Part shown: positions 46,544 through 58,601 of the stretch, piece by piece | Position numbering within the stretch: position 1 is the first letter of the stretch | Layout: each line of letters starts with the position of its first letter | Source of the DNA: Purpureocillium takamizusanense | Taxonomy: Eukaryota > Ascomycota > Sordariomycetes > Hypocreales > Ophiocordycipitaceae | DNA length: 64,000 nt | Direction: 5' to 3' | Assembly (NCBI RefSeq): GCF_022605165.1 | Contig: NC_063072.1 | Span: forward strand, 1,116,001 to 1,180,000 | Notes under the pieces: generated by a model | The model's database searches: none | Told to the model about the DNA's origin: nothing | Seen by the model: only the letters and a program-made list of their open reading frames with translations | Translations under genes and position numbers: made by a program

Positions 46544-49500
46544 GCACCCATTGGCCATGCGTACTCGGCTTGGGAAACCACTTCCAGCGCACAACAAAGA
46601 CCATACGCCGCAAATATGAAGGGTGGTATCGGCAAGGGTTGATCCTGCATGAACTCTTCCCCTCCTCCAAAGTCACACATGCAGTCTCTGTCACTAGTAG
46701 TAGGTCTGGTGCTTCCAAGTCTATACAGCTTTCAGTACGTCGACTGTACTCACGCTAACTTTCCACCGCCCGGCAAGCAAAAGTACACAGATCCAGGCTA
46801 GCTATTAGTTATGAGCGGCGACTCTCCTCGCTCTGGGCCGCCGACCCCTGCCTAACGTAGTTCTTGATACCAAGTAAACGGGATCTATCAACGAGACCAG
46901 CCCGCCAGCTTTCTTACGACTTCGGAAAGAGGCCCGATGATCCACATGGGCTATATATCCGCACGTACCAACAGTTACGCCACTGAGGGTTCTCATGCAT
47001 CAGCCAGGAGGTGCAGGACGAGCTTCTAGGTGACTTACACGGACTTAGAGCAAGCCGCGACAATACCAAGCGGATTTATTACCGATTTCGCCAACTGCTA
47101 GCCGAGTTTGGCCCGACCGGATGCCCTGTGCGCCAACCGCACGTGGCCATCTTGGCCAAGACAGGCAACCATCACGACCAGATTTGTCAACGTAACGGTT
47201 TTGGGCGGGAAACATGTCTTCAGGTGCCTAGATCGGCATCGTCTTGTCGACTGCGCCGCAAGAACCTAACAATAGACTATTGGCATAGCATGGCTTTTAC
47301 AGCGCTGGTCGCAGACTCACCCACCCGGTCGCAAGTCACTATCGATAGTACAACTGGCAGGCCAGTTGTTATATCCGATATGCAGTACGTTGTCATCATA
47401 ACACGTGCCAAAGAGTTACCCAAATCAAGCAAGGGTGCCGAGACAACAGTCGGCGATGGCCGGTTGGGTTGCCTCTGAACTAATGTGGTATCCTCGAATG
47501 GCAGCATAGGAAGGGATCTGTTACCACCTCTTGAGGAGGACAGATGAGTCCTGATCGGATGCCAGAGGGCTTGGTGCTTGCACGTTACTTCTTACATGCG
47601 TACATACATGCACTTGTGGACCACGCACGGGCGTGCCCGGCTCATGTCGGCGGCTGGCCCATAGCGGAGACACCGGTGAAGGACTTCTGAAGCTCATGCG
47701 GTACAAGTCGAAGTCGCGGTACGATCACCTTGTCCTTTCTTGTCTGACATGGGCCGGCAACTTTCATCGTGATGCGGGACAAGCTTCCTGCAGTCTTGCG
47801 TCATGCATTACCGTTCAGCGCCGGCAGCAGCGCCCCATTGTTGTAGCAACATTTGATCCCGGAGTACATTGTGCGCTATTGCACGATCGCTTAAATGCAA
47901 CGACAGGGAAGCATCCTCACGGGCGTGGCGGTCTCTCCCTAATGAGGCGAGGTGACGAGGTCCGTGCTAATCTCTTCATCGGACGCAAAGCAAAAACACG
48001 CAACTTTCGAGGCGACAGGGGTCAGGGATGACCGTGGGGAAGCTGTCTTGCTTTCTCCCGTCGCGGAAGCGCAGTGAGCGCGAGGCATTGACAAGCCGAA
48101 ATGTGCGCGACGTCAGCACCCAGGTCTCCCAGGTGACCCTTGATGCCTGTTTGACGATCCAGACCAAGATCTGTGCCAATCAATATGGGGCCCGGCACTC
48201 GTGGATGCCATGTGATAGCCTTTCATGGCTGCCCCTCTTGGGCTTGGATTGTCAAGAATTGCGAGAGGCAGGGTCTTGTCCCGGTACGGGCGCTTGTGGG
48301 TGAGATACATCAGACACACCCGTTGGCCGCGTGGTTCACCTTGACTCTCAATTTAGCCCGCACAAAGACTGCATCTGGTGAAGAATTTGTCAATCACCCT
48401 GGGCCATCATCGCTGCCTACGTTGCGAAACAGCGCCGGGTCCCTTGCTTGAGCGACTGCTGCTCCCTAAGCGGAACGGCAGTGATGATGGGCACTCAGGA
48501 AGTCGATCACTCCGGGCATCAGCGCTCGACACAGGTCATGGGGTCTCACTGCGTACCATCAACACTTGTGTGGACTGCCGACTGCAACCTTGTCATGGCC
48601 AACCCAACGACGGCGGACATCCCCTGACGATGTCACACCACACTGGAAGCCAGGACTTCCCTGGTTCACCAGGCAGCACCGGACGGTCGGTCGGCAGACG
48701 AGCATGGCCCGCACAAACGTAACCAAGAGCACTGGCAATCCTGGCTGGCCCCACAGCACTGTTCGAAGGTTGGCAGCGGGGAGCGCACGCCAAGTTGTTC
48801 ATCAGACTCTCTTGTTGACCTTGAGGAGGGGGCACCCTCTGGTTGCCGCACAACTCAGGAGTCTTCCCCCGTCAAGGCACATTGTTCGAACTTGGCCTTG
48901 ACGCCAGGACCCGGCTGCCTCCATTCCAAGGCGATGTACAACAACAATGTGACAACCCGCAGCCTGCTCGCATTGACACATGAAAAGAAGCCCACTTTCC
49001 CGTTTGGCCAGGCATCCCGCCGGGTGCACTGGCGGGCAAGCCCTCTCTCTGCGGCAACCGGGGAGAGGGGGGGCAATGTCGTACGAAGCAGTCTAATGCA
49101 GCCAGGGCTGTCCAGGCCGTCGGGAAACAGAGGCGGCGCCGGTGCAACGAGCAGCGGCGCTCCGCATGAAGCAAGGAGCGGCGGTCCCAAAACAGCGGCG
49201 CAGGGTCCATGCAAGACTCGAGCCGCTGCGCGCGTGGCAACGAGGCTGTCTGCTGTCACTTGTCAGAGGAGGAGGGGGGGAACAAGCAACTTTTTTTTTC
49301 AACGGCTGTCGTCTTGTCTCGTCTTCGAAAACCGGTGCAGAAGATCAGTCTGAGACACGCGCGCCAACGCCCCACGGTGCGTGCCGAAATACGAAGAGAG
49401 GTAATCAATCAGTCAGTCAGTCCAGGAACCCACGGGGTTCTGGCGTTAGTTGTCCGGTGAGCGAGGGCCAGCGGGGACGGTGCGCAAAGCCGCTTGTCAC

Positions 49501-52026
49501 TCCCCTCTGTCACAGTCCAGTCCTCAGAAAGCGAAGCCCTGCGGCTGCGCTGTCGCTTTGGCCGACGGTTGGCCGAACGTTGCAGGGCGGGAGATCGCGC
49601 CACGCCATGCAGAGGGCAAGGCAACTTAACAGCCGCCCGCAGGCAGGCGCATCCCGGTCCCAGCCAGGCTGCGTCCCCCGGAGCTCCTCCATGCAAGCTC
49701 TCATTTCGAAACCTGGCTGTTGCCATGCTTCACGAGGTACACACGTAACTACGTAACTACGTGGTGGCCATGTTTTCCAAGTAAGTGCCTTGACGAATCG
49801 CAGGGGTTCATTCTTGCTGCGGTTGCGCACTCGAGACGACGAGCGCGACATATTCAGAGATGAGCACCCATCGACCAAGTTAGTACCACTTCTGTGACGC
49901 CTTGCAGGCATCCCACCATGGCCAAGCTGACGTGCAGTTCGGGTGTCAACTCAACGCCTCGGCGGCGCCTCCGATGAGGCTTGCTGTGCGCCGTCCTCAG
50001 CACCGTCGCCCGCCCCCGAGGCGTCGTCTTCGACTGGAGGCGGGGATGTCCCGGCAGGTGCCTCGTCAGTACCGGGTCTGCTCCCCGGGCCAGGGGGGGT
50101 ACTAGTCGGCGTTGGACCGTGGCTGCGGTCTTTTATGCTCATCATCAGGCCGTTGGGACGCCATGCAGTCTCCTCCTCCCTGTCAATCATCACCCCATTT
50201 CACCATCTACCGGTTTCCAGGGCCATGGAGCGCATTTACGCAGTGACGAACTTAGTACGCGCAAGGCAGGGGGCCCAGCTGACGTTGCCGTTGCCGTTGC
50301 CAGCTGTCAACTCAAAACCTTCACTTATTGATACATATGAGGGCAAACTAACGACGATGCAGGCGCCGCCGCCGCCGCCGCCGACTCTGCGCAATGCGCA
50401 GCACCAAGCCAAGGCCAAGCCGCGCGCGAGAGAGAGAGAGGGGAAAGCTAAGCTAAGTCCGTTATGGGGGAGAGGGCCAGTGCGCCCGGGTCTGTGTCAC
50501 TAGTAGTATTGATGGCGTTGGCTCAACTCTCCCCCTGTCTTCTTCCCCCGGAAACGCCAGCAGACAGCAGAGAGCCGACCTGAGTGAGCTGTTGCAACAA
50601 AAGCCCGTCCGTCCGTTGTTGGGCGCGCGCTTCCAGCGGCATCAGTCGTTGGCTAACCCGACAGCTCGTGCTCGTCATGTGAAGCTCGCGCAATGCACTC
50701 CGCAAGGAATGGAGCTCTGCAGGCCCACACCACCAAAGGGGCACGAAGCGGTTTTGATAGCTCTATCACAACCTGCTCGCTGCGGTTTGCTACGTACGTA
50801 TTACTACTACTACTAGCCCTGGAGGGCTGTCGAGGCGCCGTTTTCCGTCCGCGCGAGTGCTGCACTACTGTGTAAGTTGTTACTCTCTGTCCGTACACAC
50901 ACACACACCTAGTTTCCCCAAACCGCAGCTCGGCCTCATGAGACGCCCTGTGCGGGCTTTGCAGTCTGTAGATCCGACGACGTGACACACATCTGCCGTC
51001 GCCCAACGCCGCCGCCCGACACGTGGGCGCTCTGACAAGACGACGACCGCGGCCGCACCGTTGCGGCACCCGGTGTCTCCGAGTGTAGATCCCTCTTGCT
51101 CACGAAACAAGACAGCAGTGAATAGATGCAGGCCCCTCCCCCCCCCCCCGGCCCGGGGGGCTGTCTCTCACCCTCTCCCCTCCTTTGGCCCGTCGTCGCC
51201 CCATTGCCCACTTGTTTGCCCGGCTGGCTGGCCTGGCTAACTTAGCCCCCTCCTGGATCCGTCGGGCCTAGCGTGCGGTGGTGGCATCCGGGCGAAGTGT
51301 AACGACATATCATGGCATCACCAACGCACACACGCCTGACCAGCCTCAGACCTGAGACAATGTCATGCAGAAAAGTGAGTGAACATACCACGGACCACTC
51401 ATGGCTTCTTGTTTCGAAAGACGTTGTCATGCGTCTGGCGATCCTTCTTCTACGTACGTATTGTCATGGTTGGGCCGAGAGTCAGCAAGCAGCCTGACGA
51501 CGGAACCGACGCGCGAGTCCTCGCTGCTCCCTCGGCTGAGATTGCCTTCCGAGAAGCTTGGGCGCGTGCTCAACATGTGAAGCGCCGCGGCTGCGTAGTT
51601 CGTAGGTGGTTCTGTATGTACAGGCTATTGCGTATTGTTGCCAGTTTCCACGAGTTGCATCGTGTGACGCACCACGACCGTTGCATGACGATGGCATCAA
51701 CGGCATCAGCCTCGCCATACCCTGCAGCATCTTGAACATGCTTGACTCGCCCACTGTTCCTAGCCACGTGTCTGCTCGTACGAAGTATTCCAAATTGAGA
51801 GCCTCAGTTCCAGTCGATGCAAAGCTGCGGACATGTCGTAGCCGGCGGCAACACCTAACTTGACAACTCCGCTCGTAAGCGTTATGCGCCGCATACCCTT
51901 CGGAAGCAGCGGAGTTGCGCTAGTTTCTCTGGATGCAGGGTTCTCTGGATGCACAGGCAGAGGGATTGGTGTGTTGACCGAACAAACACACGTGTCGACT
52001 AGGCCGGCCCTTTCCCATCAACTTGG
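46544..52026. other. Gene-empty region, right part
   Basis: 5.5 kb without a supportable gene. From 46.6 to 48.5 kb the sequence is less GC-rich, with stop codons in all frames, possibly old transposon debris, though I could not identify a family. From 49 to 51.9 kb it is GC-rich spacer with short frames of random composition and C-runs. The segment at about 51.76-52.02 kb is the 3' flank of the ARMH3 gene. Confidence 0.35.
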
Positions 52027-54296
52027 TCATCGAATCTGCCGCTCTACCATGACGCGAACATCTGCGACGGACGCCCTGGCCATCTTCTTCAGCAGCGTCC
52101 TCTCATCCGCCTCTCGAAACCTATCCCAGGTGTCAAGCCCCTCCTTGGCTTGAATGCTGAGCGTCTCATAGCCCTGCTTAATGACCTCCGTAACCTCATG
52201 CGTCGTGAGGCTGCTGGGCTTTTTCCTCTTGGCAGTGCTCCCTCCCTCGGCAAGCATCTGCTTATAGTGCGTGCTCACGCTTATCAAAGTGTCAATGGAG
52301 TTGCTCTTGCGGCTCTTGAGGCCGTAATTCTCCTTGAACTTTGTGAGCACGTCGCCCGACTCCACGACCTTGTAGAACAGGTCGTCGTATGCGGCAGGCG
52401 TCGGTAAGAACGCCTCGCCGGCAGACAGTGACAGCGCGACGAGGTTGACGACGTGGTCGAGGAGGATCTCAAGATGCGGTAGGTCCTTCAAATCAGCGGT
52501 ATAGGTCGTGAGGAAGCGTATCAGTGACAGCAATGACCGAAAGAACTCAGACCAGTGGTACACGAGGCGGGTCCTCGAACGGGACAGGTAGGATACCAGT
52601 CGTAGTATGATTCCCACACACAGTGTATATAGGCTTACATCCAACCGTCGCCTCAGATTATGATTAATGCCGTCTATCATGGCGTCGAGGAGGCATGTAG
52701 CAAGGACTCGTTCCCCCTTGACCAGGGGCAAGAAGGGTTGTCGCTGCCGGCAGAGGCGCACAGGAACCTTGGACTCCTGTCCACAGATCCTTTTGCAAAT
52801 GATCGGGTCCTCGACGACGAGTCGAAGCACCATGAGGTTCAGGTGAGCGTAGTATGTCGCTCGATTCGAGAGATGGGCGTGTTGCAGCAGATAGGATGTG
52901 AGTGAGAGGAAGCTGGCAATCGGGCGCTCCTTTGTCTTCTCGTCCGTCATCGTGACAAGATTGAAACAGAATAACTTATTCGCGTGGCAAAAGTCATACG
53001 TAGCCAAGAGAATGGCTGCATTCGCGCCTGGCCTGATTCTTGTCAGTAGCGACCAAGCAAGTAGGCGCGAAAGTTCACTCACAGTGCGGCCAGCATCTGC
53101 TTTGCGGTTTCTGCGTCATGAACGGGTTTTCGCTCGGGCTTTGGTCCGGGTACGATGGCGCCGAGCCCGATCATATTAAGGGCACTGCTGAAGGTCCAGC
53201 CCTCGGGTAGGTCGTCTTGAATATCAATGTAATCGGCTCGCAGGGCCTGGCACGTGTAGCCGACGCATTCGATTATCCTCTGAATGGTCGACTCGTTGAC
53301 GAAGTCGTTCAATCGCAACTGATACGGGTTCTGGAACTCAAACTTGTTGTAATTGGCTAGCAGGCCGAGAAGAGTGAATGGTTCGAGGACTTGGCCAGGG
53401 ACTTCTGACTCCTGAATGAACTACGACGCAGTCAGCTTAGTCTGAAGAACATCAAGGGTCCTCCTTGTGGTGGCCGGTACCTTCATAACGGATGGGAAGA
53501 GATCTCTCTGGATCATGTAGGTGAGCAGCGTCGTCTGGTATGCGCCCGCCGTGACGGCCAATATAACCTCGATTGCGCGATGCCGTAGTTCCACTACTCG
53601 CACAAGGAGCCATCAGCATCATATACGAGCAATCTCGTTCCTCGTGGACACTCACAGTCTTTGCCATTTCGTATGATCCCATCCAGCGTCCCTACAAAAT
53701 CGGAAAATATTGGGTCTATATGGTCGAGGCCTGCCAGGATATTGATGATGTCGGAGCTCGGGTGAGGGTACTTCTTGGATAGGAGGCAGGAGAGGTAGAT
53801 GATCAAGGTCTGACTCGTGTCAGCAGCGTCTCTGTATCATCCGTAAGCGGCGGGGGTAAGGGTCGCACATCGAGGGCATGCAGAGGCGCACGGCCTTGGC
53901 CGGTCTTGACGGTGTCAATGGCACGGGCGAAGAGGTCCCTCGTCTGGGGCTCGAGGTGAAGGACGTCGGTGGGGGAGAGGTCGGCGAGAATGGTTCGGAG
54001 CGTCGCGCGATCGGGCCGCAGGAGGAAAAATTCTCTCCAGAACCCCTCGGACTTTTCTACATATTCATCGTCCTGGGCTGGTGCTCAGCGTCTCGTTCGG
54101 CGTTGGAGGGGTGGGTGGTGTCGCCGGCAGCATTCAAAGGCGACTCACCTTGGAGGTAGGAAGTCAGCTCACGAGGTTCAGGGGGGTTGGGGAGGGGTCA
54201 TGGTGGCCGAACCTTAAGGAGAGAGGAGTACAGCTCAACGATCTTTGGAGTAAAGACCTCGGGAGGAGGTTGCCGCGTGAGTGGTGACGCCTCCAT
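52027..54296 (-). CDS. ARMH3-like protein (DUF1741, armadillo-like helical domain), six exons
   Basis: Exons on the minus strand: 54296-54213, 54072-53869, 53809-53656, 53593-53481, 53420-53083 and 53032-52027. They total 1899 nt, 632 residues, and all phases agree. Recognisable ARMH3/DUF1741 segments in order: TPKIVELYSSLL, EGFWREFFLLRPDRATLRT, LSPTDVLHLEPQTRDLF, LSCLLSKKYPHPSSDIINIL, AGAYQTTLLTYMIQRDLFPS, EPFTLLGLLANYNKFEFQNP, DDLPEGWTFSSALNMIGLG, HANKLFCFN, SFLSLTSYLLQHAH, RLCRQRQPFLP, IDGINHNLRRRLD and ISVSTHYKQMLAEGG. Human ARMH3 (C10orf76) is a Golgi protein that partners GBF1 and PI4KB; the fungal role is unproven but a secretory-pathway function is likely. Intron 1 uses an unusual GTTCGG donor; the join LLK-DDEYVEKSEGFW is nonetheless what the family predicts. 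Other introns are 50-75 bp with GTGAGT/GTACCG/GTGCGA donors. Confidence 0.92.
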
Positions 54297-55519
54297 GGGA
54301 TGAGGTTGCGACGCTCGCGCTGGACCCTGAGCTGCACCACTTGCGATGTGGGATGTCGCGTGGTGCCTGGCTGACTGTCAGACTGTCACTGGTGGGCCAA
54401 AGTGTCCTGACAAACTGTGCCACTACGAGACCAACACTGTGTAATTGAGGGGGGGCAGTGATTGTACAGTGCGTATCTCGGATATGAACTGTGACCTTGA
54501 CCACATCGTGCAAATTGCTATCGAACTCATGGGCTTGCATCGAAGTGACCCCCTGGCGCGTGTGATATAGTAGGGGCACCAAATCCATCCCAACCATAGT
54601 TCCATATCGCTTGGGGCCCGCTGGTGGTTCAAGAGGGTTATGTCTCACTGTCGTCACTTTCCAGTCTGGGCTCCTATCATCGTTAATCGCGGCAGTCCAG
54701 TGTGCCCAAACGCTGTGTTCGCGGGCTCAGAGAATCTGTGTGGTATCTCTCCATGGCTTCCAGACCAGGTCTAAGTAAACAAAGTCTTGGATGTGGGACG
54801 TTGTCGTTCTCGATGCACAGTCACATCGGGACATGAAGTACGAAGTACGGTACATTTCGAGGCGCATGATGCCTCTGGCAAAGCATGATCGGAAGCGAAT
54901 AGGTATAACCACCGATGCACACAATATATTGCCGAAAGTATTCACAAACCACCCCCAAGTCACTCGCAGAAGCTGCAATTCTAGCCTGTCGCCTACACAT
55001 CTGCAGGTATCTTTCTTTCTGTTCACGGAAGCGAGGAAGTACTCCAGGGTAGGTCAAGTTGGAGTCGCAACAGTTACAGCAGCAGCATTGCGGCCGAGCA
55101 CACTGGAACCAAGGGCGATGGGCGTCTGTTCGGTGCGGTAAATCCATGACCAGTAATAAAGAGCAGGAAAGCACGATTCCCGTAGATGCTGGAATATTAG
55201 TCTGCAGGCCTCAATTCCGTCTGAATCCCGGCAAAGAAGAAGCAAAGCCTCCTGCAGCTTAGCAATTCCAGGCCGCTGATTGGCCCGGTCAATACCGGCA
55301 CAGGGCCAGCGCCAGCTGCCGCCTGGGAGCCGGAGACACTCACGTCAGGTGGCCCCATTTTGCCCCATCCCATCCCGCCACCGACAATGCCCGGGACCCG
55401 AAGACGGCTTTGAAATCGCCTGACGCATCCCATCATCCCGTCGTCAACATCGAAAGCGATGCGCTCTGCTTCCTGCGTCACCTCACACAACAACCTACCC
55501 GCCACCTCATGATACCGCA
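54297..55519. other. Divergent intergenic region between ARMH3 and ISA1
   Basis: 1.2 kb head-to-head promoter region; AT-richer in the middle (54.45-55.2 kb). No gene or repeat recognised. Confidence 0.4.
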
Positions 55520-56437
55520 ATGAACGCATCCTTCTGCCTGGCCCGAACCGCCGCCCTGCGCCACAGCTGGTGCGCGCTTCGGCCGTCGTGGTCGGCGCCG
55601 AGACTGGTGGCCGCCTACCACTCCTACTCGCTTCCGACTGGCACCGCCTCGTCCTCGCCTCGCAGCGCCGACATCCACGAGACACCCATAGCACAGCCAG
55701 AAACCCTACCGAGGGTACACGAGACGCGCCCGCCGACCCCACCATCACGACCGAGCGAGATCCCCGAGCAGCAGCAGGGGGCCGCCTCTGCGGCGGCGCA
55801 TCCCGTCGCGGCCAAACCCGCCGCACCGCCCAAGAATTCACAGCCCGAGGACGTCAGTGCCGCCGCCTCGATTACTGAAAGCGCGAGCGCAAGCACGAGT
55901 CCGACTACCCCCAGCAATGGCACAAACACGAGTATGAGCACTAGCACAACACCACAGCCGTCGGCGAAGGCCCCAAAGGCGGCGCGGCCGCGACCCAAGC
56001 TGCGGGCTCGCAAGGCTGCCATGAAGCTGACGCCAGCGGCCGTGGAGCAGCTGCGCATGATGCTGGACCAGCCGGACCCGAAGCTCATCAAGGTCGGGGT
56101 GCGCAACCGCGGCTGCAGCGGGCTGGCGTACCACCTTGAGTATGTGGACAAGCCGGGCGCCTTTGACGAGACGGTCGAGCAGGACGGCGTCAAGGTGCTC
56201 ATCGACAGCAAGGCCCTTTTCAGTATCATCGGCAGCGAAATGGACTGGGCTGAGGACAAGCTCAACCAGCGCTTCGTTTTCAAAAACCCTAACATAAGTA
56301 CGTTGCATCATCTCCCATCCCTCGTCCTCGGATTATTGCACCCAACCGGCGTGTGAGGGTTCAAAGTAAAGGGGTAGACGCTGACGGTTCTTGGCGCAGA
56401 GGATCAATGCGGTTGCGGCGAATCGTTCATGGTATGA
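55520..56437 (+). CDS. ISA1: Mitochondrial iron-sulfur cluster assembly protein Isa1 (A-type/HesB family)
   Basis: Exons 55520-56297 and 56400-56437 (102 bp intron, GTACGT...GCGCAG) give 271 residues. A mitochondrial presequence (MNASFCLARTAALRHSWC and more) is followed by a long Ala/Pro/Ser/Thr-rich low-complexity segment to about residue 160. The HesB/IscA domain then runs from KLTPAAVEQLR to the end. The three metal-binding cysteines are C199 in NRGCSGLAYHLEY and C263/C265 in the QCGCGESF end; the last two lie on the 12-residue second exon, so missing that exon would remove them. Isa1 with Isa2 and Iba57 makes [4Fe-4S] clusters for aconitase, lipoate synthase and respiratory complex I in the matrix. 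The start ATG has A at -3. Confidence 0.94.
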
Positions 56438-57547
56438 GACATAGATCGCAGCCCCCCTGACGATGCTTCGAGATCAACAGCAACATTTGCATGGACGCTA
56501 CCACCACGACGGGGCGGCCCACCAGTCGAGCATGAGCGGAGTCCACCCCAAGGCATGCATGTAATGGCGAGGGCGAGGTACCACTGCATTTTACCCTGGT
56601 CAGGGTTTTTGGAGACACTCAGCCTGCATCCTGGCGTGCGCCGGCGTGGCAGCGGGCACCAAAGGCAGGGAGAAAGAAATGATGGCCAGCGAGCGAGGCC
56701 GACGACGACATCATGTTGCGGCACATATCCGGGCGCTGGGGACATTTACCTGCTAGCCCTCCTACTCCAGTTGTACATAAGACGGCGCATATACTGCGCC
56801 CCCTGTACCTTTACACCCTCCCACTACCGTAGCATCCAGCCTTGATGCCCTCTTGAATGGACCATGCATTTAGAGCCCGCAGCTGATCCAGCGGCCCAGG
56901 CACTGCGTTTGCCGCCTCTTTCATCAAGGACTCGTACCCCACCCCTTTGATACACCCAGTGAGACGGGGGCCATTTCGCAGTGTGCGGTCAACGCTGGCG
57001 AAAGTGGCGAGCCGTGACGGCACGTGACCTCGCGTCGGTGAGGCGAGCCTAGGCTCGGTCCCATCCGAGTGTTGCTCTCGATGTTGGGCGCGCGTCTCAC
57101 TCGCGCACTGCCTGTCATCACACGCACGCCCTGTGCTGCCCGCCCCCCCAACGACCGTGAATGAAGAGTAGGACGAGCACACTTGCACTTTGTTCGCAAC
57201 GGCCAAAAGGACGCACACGCACATATATATATACCCGCTGTTCTGACCCCTCCAGAGGCTCCTCCATCTCTGATCCAACGCCGTTCCGTATTTCCGTCGT
57301 CTCATTACTTCGCCCCCCATTCCTTGTCACTCGATCCATCGCCCCCCGCCTCGCTCCATTTCGGCGGCTCGTGAAGTCGGAGCACCAAGATCGGGTTTGC
57401 ACACTCTCTCTGTGCGCTCATGCTCTGATATATCTCGACAAAAAGTATCAAAGCAGTGGCAAAGGAGTTTGCAAGGTTTATACTCTCAACTCATATTGTA
57501 CTTGCCGGCTGTCTTTCTTTGCCTCTCATCTCCCCCGTCGCCTCGCC
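56438..57547. other. Intergenic: 3' flank of ISA1 and promoter of the alkyltransferase gene
   Basis: No supportable gene. The right half holds the TATA tract described separately and a CT-rich leader up to the ATG at 57548. Confidence 0.45.
57222..57233 (+). promoter_or_regulatory. Candidate TATA box for the MGMT gene
   Basis: A CATATATATATAC tract on the plus strand about 315 bp ahead of the alkyltransferase ATG. It is followed by CT-rich sequence typical of a fungal transcription start region. Confidence 0.5.
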
Positions 57548-58213
57548 ATGGCCGCCGCCGGCACGAAGCGCAAGCACCAAGACGACGACGCCGCCGCACC
57601 GCAACGCCCATCATCATCCCACAAAGCCCCCAAAACGGCATCGTCATCCCAACATCACCCCTCACCAACCTCCTCCTCCTCCTCCCCGCCGTTCCCTCGG
57701 CCCGCCAAGCTAAAGGCCACAACTTCGTCAAACCCGCCGCCGTCGCCGCCGTCATCAGCAGCTGCCCCCTCCAGTACGACAGCAACGACGAAGACGGAGA
57801 CGGAGACGGAGACGACGATGACAACGACGGCGACAACAAAGACAGCAGCGACGCTGGAGCAGCAGCTCGCCCTCATCGCCTCCTCCGGCCGCACGCCCTT
57901 TGAGCAGCGCGTCTGGTCCGCCCTCTGCGGCATCCCCCGCGGCCGCGTCACCACCTACGGCCACCTGTCGGCGCACCTGGGCTCCTCGCCGCGCGCCGTC
58001 GGCAACGCCCTCCGCCGCAACCCCTTCGCCCCCGCCGTCCCCTGCCACCGCGTCGTCGCCGCCGGCATGTCGCTCGGCGGCTTCAAGGGCAAGTGGCCCC
58101 GTGACGGCGAGGGCATCACCCTCGATGAGAAGAGGCGCCTGCTCCGCGCCGAGGGCATCCGCTTCGACGACAAGGGCCGCGTGCTCGGCACGCCCTGGGT
58201 GGGCTGGGCCTGA
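57548..58213 (+). CDS. MGT1: O6-alkylguanine-DNA alkyltransferase (MGMT/Mgt1)
   Basis: Single exon, 221 residues, from the ATG at 57548 (CGCCATGG context). The DNA-binding and active-site domain runs from about residue 117 to the end: TPFEQRVWSALCGIPRGRV, TTYGHLSAHLGSSPRAVGNA with the helix-turn-helix Arg finger, then the suicide centre PCHRVV with C166, and GGFKGKW. Because the cysteine is present this is a true alkyltransferase, not an alkyltransferase-like (ATL) protein, which has Trp there. It transfers methyl groups from O6-methylguanine to C166 once and is then inactive. The first ~105 residues are a low-complexity tail with a basic KRKH start (possible nuclear signal) and TETETET repeats; the usual N-terminal RNase-H-like domain is missing. 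Upstream frame extension to 57161 lacks family similarity and was not used. Confidence 0.93.
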   Translation: MAAAGTKRKHQDDDAAAPQRPSSSHKAPKTASSSQHHPSPTSSSSSPPFPRPAKLKATTSSNPPPSPPSSAAAPSSTTATTKTETETETTMTTTATTKTAATLEQQLALIASSGRTPFEQRVWSALCGIPRGRVTTYGHLSAHLGSSPRAVGNALRRNPFAPAVPCHRVVAAGMSLGGFKGKWPRDGEGITLDEKRRLLRAEGIRFDDKGRVLGTPWVGWA

Positions 58214-58601
58214 AAGGGGCCTCGCGATTTGCGCGGTGTTCAGTGACGTGGCTTGGATTTGTGGTGTTTGGTTTATGTGACGGATATCACGGCCTGGTGA
58301 CGTGGAGTTATGATGCTGCGTTTCTAGATAGCTTTCTGAGGCGTAGAGAGGTATATTGTATGAAATGTCCCAGTCCACGTTTCGTATTCCAAGTCTGTAC
58401 ATAATTTAGTCATTGTAGCATGAAAAGGATCAACTACATATGGCCATCGATGTGAGTTCCTGGGCTGGGTACGTTCGTGATATAGGTAGCCAGATCGACA
58501 TCATCTCATCGCAAACGCCACTGCCGAACAGTATCCATAATCAGAACCATGCATTATAGACCACAGCCCCATCATCAGGGGTCTCGCGCAACCCCCATAA
58601 C
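58214..58601. other. Short 3'-to-3' intergenic region
   Basis: 388 bp between two convergent genes; AT-rich in the middle, presumably holding both polyadenylation regions. Confidence 0.5.

Noticed and set aside
46544..47000. Possible retrotransposon end next to the MITE
   Set aside because: Lower GC and many stops hint at decayed mobile DNA, but no long terminal repeat, primer-binding site or reverse-transcriptase motif could be identified.
47540..47560. ACAGATGAGTCCTGATC segment resembling a hammerhead ribozyme core
   Set aside because: The core should read CTGANGA with a downstream GAAA and three paired stems; the first residue differs and no GAAA or stem partner is present.
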